From assembly GCF_020179385.1 (NCBI RefSeq), contig NZ_JAIBLJ010000001.1:62001-126000 (forward strand): 64,000 nucleotides of DNA, given 5' to 3'. A program made the translations under genes and the position numbers. The notes beneath the pieces were generated by a model. That model had not been told where the DNA came from. It saw only the letters and a program-made list of their open reading frames with translations, and did no database searches. Of this stretch, positions 45,813 through 54,925 are shown piece by piece (within the stretch, counting starts at the first letter, position 1; each line of letters begins with the position of its first letter). The stretch comes from Alkalihalobacillus sp. YIM B00296 (GTDB lineage Bacteria; Bacillota; Bacilli; Bacillales; Fictibacillaceae).

Positions 45813-46688
45813 TCAAGGGTTGATATATTGAATTAGTTGAACGTTTTCTCCTGATTTTGATTCTGTCAGGAACATCAAATGACTCATATCCTTACTGATC
45901 AAAATAAGTGGCAAACTACTGCCGATTGGTGATTCGGTTTGTCCGTTTGGCAATTTGATCCCTAGAAAATAATTCTTATAGATTCCTTCCCACAAGCCGC
46001 CGATCACTTGGTCGGTTTTTTCTTTAGATAGGCCTGGTAAAGGCAGCAATGAATAATCATAAAGTTTGGTCAAGGGAAGTACATAATAATTTTCGATAGG
46101 CACATTGAAGTAACGTATTAAGTTATGCCAAACAACCTTAAGCTGTTGATTCGTGGCATGATCCAACATCTTTTTATTGTTGAGGTCCTCCTCGTTTTCA
46201 GGAGTTTTGAATGACTCCAGCGGCTGGAGCGGAGTATCGATGACATAGAGTTGATCATAGCTCATGGTTTGTGCGCTTTTGATTACGTCATTCGGGTAAT
46301 GTAATTCAGCATGATGGAAGCTGATCGCCTCAAAGTGACCGCTGTCTTCATTCGTGACAACTTTTCTCTGTTGAAGTGTATCGGTGTTTTCTTCCCATTT
46401 AGACAACGTATCTTTTAACATCCCATCTTCATACAGTAAGGATATGTCTTGCCTTAAATAAGCTTTAGTACCGAGAGAAGAATTCACTTTCCATCTGATT
46501 TCATATTCGTCTTCATCCTTTTCCTCAAGAAGGATGACTTCTGTTTCTGCGGAAGCAAAAGACACTGAAGGGTCGATTGGAAAATAGATAATGCTTTCCT
46601 TTACTTTGGAAGTTTGGTTATTATACATATAGAGGGACGTTGCCGTAATCATCCCTAGAATAAGAAAGATGAGCACTTGTTTTTTCAT
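45813..46688 (-). CDS. Uncharacterised membrane-anchored extracytoplasmic protein
   Basis: A 291-residue protein with an N-terminal anchor (KKQVLIFLILGMITATSLYMY) and a long hydrophilic domain outside the membrane. The domain ends with LPLILISKDMSHLMFLTESKSGENVQLIQY. I do not recognise a family; no cysteine lipobox, no catalytic motif. It is divergent from the M42 peptidase (91 bp). Its position before the peptidase and its Bacillus-like codon use do not suggest recent transfer. Confidence 0.75.
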   Translation of the reverse strand: MKKQVLIFLILGMITATSLYMYNNQTSKVKESIIYFPIDPSVSFASAETEVILLEEKDEDEYEIRWKVNSSLGTKAYLRQDISLLYEDGMLKDTLSKWEENTDTLQQRKVVTNEDSGHFEAISFHHAELHYPNDVIKSAQTMSYDQLYVIDTPLQPLESFKTPENEEDLNNKKMLDHATNQQLKVVWHNLIRYFNVPIENYYVLPLTKLYDYSLLPLPGLSKEKTDQVIGGLWEGIYKNYFLGIKLPNGQTESPIGSSLPLILISKDMSHLMFLTESKSGENVQLIQYINP

Positions 46689-46779
46689 ACCTTTTAAACC
46701 CCCATGGACATCCTATCCATATAAAATATGAACTTGTCCGGAAGTTTAGAAGGAAATAGTTTTGAGGGGGACGGAAAAT

Positions 46780-47832
46780 ATGAGTCAAAAAGTCAATACG
46801 GAAGAAATAATGGAATTGATCAATGGTTTGGTATCAATTCCAAGCCCATCAGGTAATACGGAACAAGTCATCAGGCATGTAGATGAATATTTCAACAAAC
46901 TTGGTTTGGAAACGAAACGAAATCATAAAGGCGGATTACTCGTCACTCTACCTGGAGAAAATGACAATCGTCATCGATTTTTGACAGCACATGTCGATAC
47001 ACTTGGTGCGATGGTCAAAGAAATCAAACCGAACGGAAGGTTGAAATTAACGATGATTGGTGGTTTCAGGTGGAATCATGTAGAAGGGGAATACTGTCAA
47101 ATCGAGACGGCTGATAACCAACGTTTTACGGGCACAATCCTCATGCACCAAACTTCGGTACATGTGTACAAAGAAGCAGGCGATGCCAAACGTGATGAAA
47201 ATAATATAGAAGTCCGTATAGATGAACGAGTGGAATCAGAACAGGATGTTAAAGAGTTAGGGATATCAGTAGGGGACTTTGTGTCGTTCGATCCTCGTGT
47301 CGAAATTACAGAGAGCGGCTTTATCAAATCGCGACATCTTGATGATAAAGCCAGTGTGGCATTATTGATGCATGTCATCAAACTTTTAAAAGAAGAGGGC
47401 ACAAAGCTTCCATTTACGACCCATTTCTTGATCTCCAATAATGAAGAAATCGGCTATGGGGGTAACTCTAACATTCCGAGTGAAACAGAAGAATATCTGG
47501 CAGTTGATATGGGGGCGATTGGAGATGGGCAGGCAACAGATGAATTCACCGTATCCATTTGTGCAAAAGACTCTAGTGGGCCGTATCATCTAGAATTGAG
47601 AAAGCACCTTGAGAACCTTTCAAAAGAGAATCATATTGAATACAGAATGGACATTTATCCTTATTATGGATCCGACGCTTCTGCTGCAATCAGAGCGGGG
47701 TTCGATTTGAAACATGGTCTTATCGGTCCGGGAATCGATGCATCTCACGCATTCGAACGTACCCATGAAACGTCACTGTTACATACAGCCCGGTTGATCT
47801 ATCACTATCTGAAGTCTGATATGAATTCTTAA
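46780..47832 (+). CDS. M42-family metallo-aminopeptidase
   Basis: Dinuclear-metal aminopeptidase of the glutamyl/leucyl aminopeptidase (FrvX/YtoP/PepA-TET) type; 350 residues. Ligands are in HVDTLG, SRHLDDKAS, NNEEIGYGGN (catalytic Glu plus ligand), VDMGAIGDG and a C-terminal His in ASHAFERTH. ATG 46780 follows GAGGGGGA; an upstream in-frame start (46762) overlaps it. Likely degrades peptides in the cytoplasm. It is closest to YtoP of B. subtilis by length. Confidence 0.88.
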   Translation: MSQKVNTEEIMELINGLVSIPSPSGNTEQVIRHVDEYFNKLGLETKRNHKGGLLVTLPGENDNRHRFLTAHVDTLGAMVKEIKPNGRLKLTMIGGFRWNHVEGEYCQIETADNQRFTGTILMHQTSVHVYKEAGDAKRDENNIEVRIDERVESEQDVKELGISVGDFVSFDPRVEITESGFIKSRHLDDKASVALLMHVIKLLKEEGTKLPFTTHFLISNNEEIGYGGNSNIPSETEEYLAVDMGAIGDGQATDEFTVSICAKDSSGPYHLELRKHLENLSKENHIEYRMDIYPYYGSDASAAIRAGFDLKHGLIGPGIDASHAFERTHETSLLHTARLIYHYLKSDMNS

Positions 47833-47846
47833 AAGAAAGGCGCTTA

Positions 47847-47970
47847 AAGTGATCCAAGTGACTGGTAGCTGAGCTGGACAACGCGAAAAGCGGAAGCGAC
47901 CCGCTTAGTCACGTAGGTCACTGGAAAACTGACGAGGAGGGTTTCGCCTGGCTCGCTTTCCCGCTGGAGT
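47847..47970 (+). repeat. Dispersed hairpin repeat, copy R5 (permuted)
   Basis: The element's right end (AGTGATCCAAGTGACTGG ... GAGCTGGACA) comes first, and is followed by its left end (GAAAAGCGGAAGCG ... CACGTAGGTCACTGG ... GAGGAGG). This is the order expected at the junction of two tandem copies after loss of the rest. GCTCGCTTTCCCGCTGGAG follows. Confidence 0.75.
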
Positions 47971-48031
47971 GTTGTGAATTTCTCTAAATGCAATATTCTA
48001 TGTCAACATTAAAATTAAACAAAATCTAACA

Positions 48032-48068
48032 AAAAAGCACTGAGCTCATCAGTGCTTTTTCCTTTTTT
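48032..48068 (+). terminator. Terminator before the SpoVAF-like gene
   Basis: AAAAAGCACTGA pairs with TCAGTGCTTTTT; T-rich on both sides. It closes the M42 peptidase unit. Confidence 0.85.
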
Positions 48069-48139
48069 CACAATAAATCCCTGTCCAAGTATGTAAATAT
48101 TATGAATGGTTAATGATGGTAATTGAAAGGATGGGGAAA

Positions 48140-49600
48140 ATGACACGAGATAAAAAAGTTCCACAGATCAAAGATTACGATGCAACCATTACTTATATTA
48201 AAGAAGAACTCGGAATTGGCAAAAGCTTCGATCAGATCCATCTTGAACTGGAATATGCCGGAAAACGCATGAGTCTTTTCATGATTGATGGATTTGTTAA
48301 AGATGATATCATGCACTATTTGATGAAGCTGCTATCAAAACTTGATCCTAAGGACCTTGACCCCGATCCTTTGACGAAATTGATGCGTACACATCTTCCC
48401 TACATGGAGATAGAAGAACAAGCGGATCTTGAAAAAGCGATTGATTTCTCACTAGGGGGACCAAGTCTATTGATCGTTGAAGGGGTAGACACTGTGATCG
48501 TGATCGATGCAAGGACCTATCCGGTCCGAGGGCCATCGGAACCTGATTTGGAAAGGGTTGTACGTGGATCTCGGGATGGATTTGTAGAGACGATCGTCTT
48601 TAATACCTCTTTAACAAGGAGACGGGTTCGTGACCGTACCTTACGTATGGAATATATGAAGATCGGAAGAAGATCACAGACAGACGTCTGTATTTCCTAT
48701 ATAGAAGATATCGCCGATGAGAAAATTGTTGAAAAGATTAAAGATTCAATTTCAAAGATCGATACCGACGGGCTTCCAATGGCGGAAAAGACCATTGAGG
48801 AATTTGTATGTGGACAGCATTGGAATCCCTATCCATTAGTAAGGTATACGGAACGGCCTGATACTGCTGCAGTCCATCTTTATGAAGGTCATGTGCTCGT
48901 TTTTGTCGATGGTTCCCCGAGTGTCTTGATAACCCCAGCAACTTTTTGGCATCATTTGCAACATATGGAGGAATATCGACAAAAACCTGTCGTCGGGGCA
49001 TATCTCAGATTTGTAAGATTTTTCGCAGTTTTATTGTCGATATTTTCTCTTCCTCTTTGGTATTTGTTTTCGATCAGTCCTGAGATGATGCCTGCCCAGC
49101 TCGCTTTTATCGGTCCGGAAGAAGCAGGGGATGTACCTCTGTTCGTCCAACTCATCTTTATTGAAATTGGTTTGGATATCATGAGGATGGCAACTGTCCA
49201 TATCCCATCATCCTTAGCGACTGCTTTAGGGCTAGTTGCAGCAATACTTATTGGCCAAGTAGCAGTTGAGGTTGGATTGTTCCTCAATGAAGTCATTTTG
49301 TATATTTCAATCGCAGCGATCGGTTCATTTGCAACCCCTTCATATGAACTCAGCCTTGCGAATCGATTGACACGGTTGATGCTTTTGATTTTGACAGCCC
49401 TATTCGCCCTGCCCGGCTATATGATAGGAACCACATTATGGATCATTTTACTTTCACGGCTCAAGTCGTTCCACATACCTTATCTTTGGCCTTTCCTTCC
49501 ATTTTCATATAAAGGCTTCAGGGATGTACTGATCCGTTCTCCGATTCCACTCAAGAATCGAAGGCCGACAGTATTACATCCGAAAGATCCCGATCGTTAG
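48140..49600 (+). CDS. GerA/SpoVAF-family spore membrane protein
   Basis: A 486-residue protein of the GerA A-subunit superfamily. Its N-terminal domain carries the VRGPSEPDLERVVRGSRDGFVE signature. About six hydrophobic segments fill residues 290-450, with EIGLDIMRMATVHIP and LGLVAAILIGQVAVEVGLF. Length and sequence character are closest to SpoVAF (493 in B. subtilis), a germination-associated inner-membrane protein of spores. SpoVAF usually lies in the spoVA operon; here it stands alone. ATG 48140 is preceded by AAAGGATGGGG. Expression in the forespore is expected but no SigG promoter was identified with confidence. Confidence 0.85.
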   Translation: MTRDKKVPQIKDYDATITYIKEELGIGKSFDQIHLELEYAGKRMSLFMIDGFVKDDIMHYLMKLLSKLDPKDLDPDPLTKLMRTHLPYMEIEEQADLEKAIDFSLGGPSLLIVEGVDTVIVIDARTYPVRGPSEPDLERVVRGSRDGFVETIVFNTSLTRRRVRDRTLRMEYMKIGRRSQTDVCISYIEDIADEKIVEKIKDSISKIDTDGLPMAEKTIEEFVCGQHWNPYPLVRYTERPDTAAVHLYEGHVLVFVDGSPSVLITPATFWHHLQHMEEYRQKPVVGAYLRFVRFFAVLLSIFSLPLWYLFSISPEMMPAQLAFIGPEEAGDVPLFVQLIFIEIGLDIMRMATVHIPSSLATALGLVAAILIGQVAVEVGLFLNEVILYISIAAIGSFATPSYELSLANRLTRLMLLILTALFALPGYMIGTTLWIILLSRLKSFHIPYLWPFLPFSYKGFRDVLIRSPIPLKNRRPTVLHPKDPDR

Positions 49601-49629
49601 GGAAGCAGCTACTGCTTCCCTATTATTTT
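49598..49629 (+). terminator. Terminator after the SpoVAF-like gene
   Basis: GGGAAGCAG pairs perfectly with CTGCTTCCC across a 3-nt loop, followed by TATTATTTTG. Confidence 0.85.
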
Positions 49630-49703
49630 GTCTACTATCCATCGTATTCTCCTGCCTTTTTAAAATCAATAATAATGATATAATACGATTGGGTGAATTT
49701 ATT

Positions 49704-49895
49704 ATGAAAACGACATTGGACGTCCAACAATTCTTGAAGCGCTTCGGTACATTTATATATACTGGCAACCGCAGCGCTGACTTGGAAATGTATGTTTCTG
49801 AAATACAAGAATTATACCAAAATGGGATGATCAGCACCGAGGATTATAGAAAAGCGATCCTAATCATAAAAAGTGAACAGAATAAATTGAACTAA
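49704..49895 (+). CDS. yqgQ: DUF910 protein YqgQ
   Basis: A 63-residue soluble helical protein, MKTTLDVQQFLKRFGTFIYTG..., of the YqgQ family, directly before glcK as in B. subtilis. Its function is unknown. SD GGGTGA 8 bases before ATG 49704. A TATAAT box at 49679-49684 suggests a nearby promoter. Confidence 0.9.
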   Translation: MKTTLDVQQFLKRFGTFIYTGNRSADLEMYVSEIQELYQNGMISTEDYRKAILIIKSEQNKLN

Positions 49896-49907
49896 GGGAT
49901 GAGTTAT

Positions 49908-50876
49908 ATGACGGAAACTGTGTCAATCGGAATCGATTTAGGTGGGACAACGATCAAAATGGCTATCGTGGATCAACAGGGTAACATTGTAGATAAATGG
50001 GAAATCCCTACGGATACAAGCAATAATGGTAGAAATATATCACAAAATATTACAGATTCGATTAAAGAGAAGAGGGAAAACGGTGGATGGAAACTGAAGG
50101 ATATATATGGGATCGGAATTGGAGCGCCAGGCTTTATCAATATGGAAAACGGTTTCATTTACCATGCAGTAAATCTCGGGTGGAAAAACTACCCTCTTAA
50201 AGATGACTTAGAGTCTAAGACCGGTCTTATGGTAGTGGTGGACAATGATGCTAATACAGCTGCACTCGGCGAAATGTGGAAAGGAGCAGGAAAACAAGCA
50301 TCTGACTTGATTTGTATCACATTAGGTACTGGAATTGGGGGTGGTATCATTTCAAATGGAATCATTCTGCATGGAGCGAATGGGATGGCTGGTGAAATCG
50401 GCCATATAACGTCGATTGTTGATGATGGCGCACCATGTAACTGTGGAAAGACAGGCTGTCTCGAGACGATCGCATCTGCCACTGGAATCTCAAGAATCGC
50501 TACTGAAGGTCTGGGAGAAAACCCTAATAGTATGCTTTATAAAAAGTGGATTGAGAAGGGAAGAGTTACGGCTGAAGATGTGTTTGCATGTGCAGCCGAA
50601 GGTGATGAATGGGCTAATGAAGTGGTTAAGACCATAACCCAGCATCTCGGACTTGCGATTGCAAACATGGCGAATGTAATCAATCCTTCACGGATAGTCA
50701 TTGGGGGTGGTGTATCACGAGCTGGTGACCATCTGATGGCTCCTTTGAAAAAAGTATTCGGGAAGTATGCACTGCCTAGAGTACATGAAGGTGCTTATTT
50801 TGCAATTGCCAGCTTAGGAAATGATGCAGGGGTCATCGGTTCTGCTCGCCTTTTGACCTTAAGAAACAGTAATTGA
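49908..50876 (+). CDS. glcK: ROK-family glucokinase GlcK
   Basis: ATP-dependent phosphorylation of free glucose to glucose-6-phosphate. The 322 residues match B. subtilis GlcK (321). It shows the phosphate-1 loop GIDLGGTTIKMAIVD, catalytic Asp region DNDANTAALGE, HxGEIGH zinc ligand (GEIGHI), and the ROK cysteine motif CNCGKTGCLE. ATG 49908 is favoured by SD AAGGGATGAG; 49899 is an alternative. Translationally close to yqgQ (12 bp). Confidence 0.95.
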   Translation: MTETVSIGIDLGGTTIKMAIVDQQGNIVDKWEIPTDTSNNGRNISQNITDSIKEKRENGGWKLKDIYGIGIGAPGFINMENGFIYHAVNLGWKNYPLKDDLESKTGLMVVVDNDANTAALGEMWKGAGKQASDLICITLGTGIGGGIISNGIILHGANGMAGEIGHITSIVDDGAPCNCGKTGCLETIASATGISRIATEGLGENPNSMLYKKWIEKGRVTAEDVFACAAEGDEWANEVVKTITQHLGLAIANMANVINPSRIVIGGGVSRAGDHLMAPLKKVFGKYALPRVHEGAYFAIASLGNDAGVIGSARLLTLRNSN

Positions 50877-50929
50877 TATTCATATCCACGTAAAGTACTT
50901 GGAATAATCGAATACTATACAAATCTACA

Positions 50930-50957
50930 AGAGAGTCATTTTTGACTCTTTTTTTTC
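50930..50957 (+). terminator. Terminator after glcK
   Basis: AGAGTCA (50932-50938) pairs with TGACTCT (50943-50949), followed by a T8 run. Confidence 0.88.
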
Positions 50958-51208
50958 ATATAATGGCTTGTCTTGAATCATTGATTATAGGCAAAATGTA
51001 ATGACATGTTGCCGATTTAGTCATAAACTCCCGAAGCCATTACATAAAAAGTATGAACAAAGTGTGAAGTTACTTCAAATTGCATACAAACTTAAAACTT
51101 TTTTCTTATTTGATCGTCTATAGGTTTAACGGTATTTTCAACAGGGGATAGTTAACTTAACGTAGGTGTAATATAATTTACAAATTATTGAAAAATGATA
51201 AATTTCTC

Positions 51209-51237
51209 TTGAAAAAAAATTTAAAAGGGAGTATTAT
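51209..51237 (+). promoter_or_regulatory. Promoter of the LTA synthase-type gene
   Basis: TTGAAA (51209-51214), a 17-bp spacer and TATTAT (51232-51237). The 464-bp gap after glcK holds this promoter, the glcK terminator and AT-rich leader sequence (about 100 nt untranslated leader); I see no gene in it. Confidence 0.7.
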
Positions 51238-51340
51238 AACAATCATGCGAAAAGCGAATGGAGAAAAAAACAATTAAGAAAACTATAATTTTTCAAACAA
51301 GAGAGATAATGAGTCATAAAGTCAAGGAGGTAACTGTACG

Positions 51341-53215
51341 ATGCTGAAAAACACCCTATCAAAATATCAGATTATCATCATCACAGGTGTTTTACTATGG
51401 TTGAAATCGTATCTGGTATATAAAATTTCGTTTGATCTGAAAATAGAAAATGCTGTTCAAGAAATCATTCTTTTGATCAATCCGCTTAGTTCAGTAGTAT
51501 TCATTCTAGGTATTGCCCTCTTTTTCTCAGGAAAAGCTCGTAATATCATGGTTCTACTATTGAATTTGGTAGCGTCATTCATTTTATTCGCAAATATGGT
51601 CTACTACCGGTTCTTCAATGATTTCATTACAATTCCGGTATTATTCCAAACAAGTAACATGGGTGACCTGGGGAGCAGTATTACGTCGTTAATTTATCCA
51701 TATGACCTTTTATTATTCGCGGATATTATTGTTCTTGCAGTTTACATGAAATTACGCAAAATTGAATCGCCAAAACTGTCATCGAAGAAAATTGGGCTTG
51801 TGTTTGCGACAAGTTTGATCATTTTCATCGTCAATGTTGGAATCGCTGAGACGGAGCGCCCACAATTATTGACACGTTCTTTTGACCGTGAAATGTTGAT
51901 TAAGAATATCGGAGCATACAATTACCATGCATATGATGCGATCATCCAGTCAAAAGCGAAAGCGCAACGTGCCTTAGCTGATGGCAGTGAAATCGCTGAT
52001 ATTGAAAACTATGTTAAAGCTGATTATAAAAGCCCGGATCCAGATATGTTCGGAGCTGCAAAAGATAAAAATGTCGTTATCATTACATTAGAGTCAATGC
52101 AGAACTTTGTAATTGATAACAATTTAGAAGGAAAAGAAATTACTCCATTCCTTAATGAATTGAAAAAGGATGAAGACACGTACTATTTTCCTAACTTCTA
52201 TCATCAGACAGGACAAGGAAAAACATCTGATTCTGAATTCTTATTAGACAACTCTATGTATCCTTTACCAAGTGGAGCAGTTTTCTTCACTCATTCACAA
52301 AATGAATATCAAGCTACACCAGAACTTTTAAAAGAAGATGGTTACCATACGGCAAACTTCCATGCGAACAACAAAAGTTTCTGGAATCGCGATATCATGT
52401 ACAACTCGCTTGGTTATGATAAGTTTTACTCAGCGACGGATTACGATATAAAACCTGAAGAATCAGTTGGTTGGGGTATGAAGGATGAATTCTTCTTCCA
52501 ACAATCAGTGGATCATATGAAAGAATTACCTGAACCTTATTACACGAAGTTCATCACGTTGACAAACCACTTCCCATTCACTTTGGAACAGGAAGACGAA
52601 TTCATTCCAGAGTGGTCGTCTAACGATGGTACGGTAAACCGTTATTTTACAACGGCTCGTTATACAGATGAAGCCGTTAAGATGTTCTTCGATAGTCTAA
52701 AGAATGAGGGTATGTACGAAGATACCGTATTTATTCTTTACGGAGATCATTATGGAATCTCAGAAAACCATAATAAAGCTATGGGAGAATATCTCGGTAA
52801 GGAAATTACACCATTTGAATCGACACAGCTTCAACGTGTACCGATGTATATTCACATTCCTGGTGATGGAAATGGTAAAGTAATGGATACAGTCGGTGGT
52901 CAGGTTGACCTAAGACCAACAATTATGCATCTGCTAGGAAAAGAAACAAAGAATACAATCCAATTCGGATCTGATTTGTTCTCCAAAGAACGTCAAGACT
53001 TTACAGTATTACGTGATGGAAGCTTTATCACTAAAGATCACGTATATACAGATAACACTTGTTATGATAAAGAGTCTGGTGAAGAAGTAGAGAAAACAGC
53101 TTGTGAGCCATTTATGGAAAAAGCGAAGAAAGAGCTTGATTACTCTGACCGTATCGTTTATGGAGACTTGCTACGTTTCTTCGATCCGAAAACAGGAACA
53201 ATCAAAGAAGAATAG
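51341..53215 (+). CDS. yqgS: Lipoteichoic acid synthase-type phosphoglycerol transferase (YqgS position)
   Basis: Transfers glycerol-phosphate from phosphatidylglycerol to build or prime lipoteichoic acid on the outer membrane face. The 624 residues have five membrane segments in the first 180 or so, then the sulfatase-fold extracellular domain. VIITLESMQNFV carries the metal-ligand Glu, GQGKTSDSEF the catalytic Thr, and YGDHYGIS the Asp/His ligands. It follows glcK as yqgS does in B. subtilis (an LTA synthase paralogue/primase); whether it acts as the main synthase here cannot be told. SD AAGGAGG. Confidence 0.9.
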   Translation: MLKNTLSKYQIIIITGVLLWLKSYLVYKISFDLKIENAVQEIILLINPLSSVVFILGIALFFSGKARNIMVLLLNLVASFILFANMVYYRFFNDFITIPVLFQTSNMGDLGSSITSLIYPYDLLLFADIIVLAVYMKLRKIESPKLSSKKIGLVFATSLIIFIVNVGIAETERPQLLTRSFDREMLIKNIGAYNYHAYDAIIQSKAKAQRALADGSEIADIENYVKADYKSPDPDMFGAAKDKNVVIITLESMQNFVIDNNLEGKEITPFLNELKKDEDTYYFPNFYHQTGQGKTSDSEFLLDNSMYPLPSGAVFFTHSQNEYQATPELLKEDGYHTANFHANNKSFWNRDIMYNSLGYDKFYSATDYDIKPEESVGWGMKDEFFFQQSVDHMKELPEPYYTKFITLTNHFPFTLEQEDEFIPEWSSNDGTVNRYFTTARYTDEAVKMFFDSLKNEGMYEDTVFILYGDHYGISENHNKAMGEYLGKEITPFESTQLQRVPMYIHIPGDGNGKVMDTVGGQVDLRPTIMHLLGKETKNTIQFGSDLFSKERQDFTVLRDGSFITKDHVYTDNTCYDKESGEEVEKTACEPFMEKAKKELDYSDRIVYGDLLRFFDPKTGTIKEE

Positions 53216-53226
53216 ATATTACAGAG

Positions 53227-53258
53227 ACCGTGTCAACCAAATGTTGGCACGGTTTTTT
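53227..53258 (+). terminator. Terminator after yqgS
   Basis: ACCGTGTCAAC pairs with GTTGGCACGGT (one G-U), followed by T6. Confidence 0.9.
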
Positions 53259-53559
53259 GTATGCTCTGTCGCATCTTTAATGTTGATTTTTACGAAATAC
53301 ACTCCCCTTCCACATGCGATCCACAGGACTCCTCACCCTTTCCTCGCTGGGGTTCCGCTTGTTCGCCTTTCCAGGAGTTATCGCAAGGTTAGCTTTTTGC
53401 TGAAGAAAGTATGTTATACTTTCCTGCAGTGAAAAAATCAAAATAAAAATCAGCCTCATGCCCTGCCGATCCTTCCTGTAATCATACATAAAATGATTCA
53501 TAACTGAATATCCAAACCATATATATGGTGGGAGAATGGTTATTTGGAGGGAAGTTAAA

Positions 53560-54750
53560 ATGAAGGTGAGCGTACGTAAAGGAGATACACTTTGGTATCT
53601 TGCTAAATTGTTCAATGTACCACTCCGGCTTGTAATCGATTCAAACCGAAAGCTCAATCCATCTAGTCTACAGGTAGGATCAGAGATAGAAATACCTGCA
53701 TATAGAACGGAAAAATACACGATCCAAAAAGGAGATACCTTTTATAAGATTTCACAAAGAAGAAAGCTGGCACTTGATACCCTCACAATCATGAATCCAA
53801 GCACTTCTCCAAGCAATCTTCAAATTGGACAAATCATTAACGTGCCTGTTAGGGTAGTCACTCCATATGTGAATCCTAAAACGAAATATGATTGGGCAAC
53901 GATGCAGAAAAACTTGAGTTCTTTAAAAAAGGCTTATCCTTTTATCCGGGTAAAATCGATTGGCAAGTCAGTACTCGGGAAATCAATTCCTGATATCCAA
54001 ATTGGCAACGGAGAAAAGAAAGTCCATATGAATGGGGCGTTTCATGCTCAAGAATGGATCACAACAGCAGTCATAATGAATTTCTTGAATGACTATTTGT
54101 TAGCTTTGACGAACCAATGGATGATACGGGGATTAAACATGTCACCTTTTTATGATGGGGTAACTTTATCGATTGTCCCTATGGTCAATCCTGATGGTGT
54201 GGATCTTGTTCTTAATGGCCCCCCGGACAGTGAGTATTACAGAGAATTTGTGCTTGAACTGAATCAAGGAAATACAGATTTTTCAAGGTGGAAGGCGAAT
54301 ATAAGAGGAATAGATTTGAACAACCAGTTCCCCGCAAAATGGGAGGTAGAAAAACCTAGGAAGCCACAATCCCCTGCACCGAGAGACTATCCAGGAGAAA
54401 GACCTTTAAGTGAACCAGAAACAATTGCTATGGCAGAGCTGACTCGTAATGAGGATTTTGACCGGGTCATCGCTTTTCATACACAGGGAGAAGAAATCTA
54501 TTGGGGATATGAAGGGGTGGAACCCCCTTACACTGAGACAATTGTGAATGAATTTGAACGGGTAAGCGGTTATAAAGCGGTTCGGTATTTAGATAGTTAT
54601 GCAGGTTATAAAGACTGGTTTATTAAGGAATGGCACCGCCCAGGATATACTATCGAACTAGGTGAAGGGGTCAATCCCCTTCCATTAAGCCAGTATGACG
54701 AGATCTATCAAGAAACTTTAGGAATCATGCTTGCAAGCTTATATATGTAA
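53560..54750 (+). CDS. yqgT: LysM / M14 zinc carboxypeptidase YqgT
   Basis: Gamma-D-glutamyl-L-diamino acid endopeptidase I-type enzyme trimming peptidoglycan stem peptides. The 396 residues have two LysM repeats (about 2-46 and 50-96; each KGDT start and INVP/IEIPA end). The M14 domain has zinc ligands HAQEW and a later His in AFHTQGEE; the catalytic Glu is in YTIELGEG. No signal peptide is visible. ATG 53560 has SD TTGGAGGG. B. subtilis YqgT is 376 residues at this place. Confidence 0.9.
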   Translation: MKVSVRKGDTLWYLAKLFNVPLRLVIDSNRKLNPSSLQVGSEIEIPAYRTEKYTIQKGDTFYKISQRRKLALDTLTIMNPSTSPSNLQIGQIINVPVRVVTPYVNPKTKYDWATMQKNLSSLKKAYPFIRVKSIGKSVLGKSIPDIQIGNGEKKVHMNGAFHAQEWITTAVIMNFLNDYLLALTNQWMIRGLNMSPFYDGVTLSIVPMVNPDGVDLVLNGPPDSEYYREFVLELNQGNTDFSRWKANIRGIDLNNQFPAKWEVEKPRKPQSPAPRDYPGERPLSEPETIAMAELTRNEDFDRVIAFHTQGEEIYWGYEGVEPPYTETIVNEFERVSGYKAVRYLDSYAGYKDWFIKEWHRPGYTIELGEGVNPLPLSQYDEIYQETLGIMLASLYM

Positions 54751-54778
54751 AAATCACACTTGCTAGTGTGGTTTTTAC
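54749..54778 (+). terminator. Terminator after yqgT
   Basis: AAAATCACACT pairs with AGTGTGGTTTTT across 4 nt. Confidence 0.9.
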
Positions 54779-54925
54779 TTTTTCAAAAATAAGAAACAGG
54801 CTATCAAAATAACGCATATTGAATAAGACTCAGCATTTTTATAAAACATTTCCCCTTGTGGTTTGTAAAGACTACGTTTAAGGTAAAGACTATTAGACAA
54901 TATAAGATATTGGAGTCGGAGGTAT

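Noticed and set aside
33300-48000. CRISPR array made by the repeat copies
   Set aside because: Copies are 110-180 bp, irregularly kilobases apart, and in both orientations; no cas genes.
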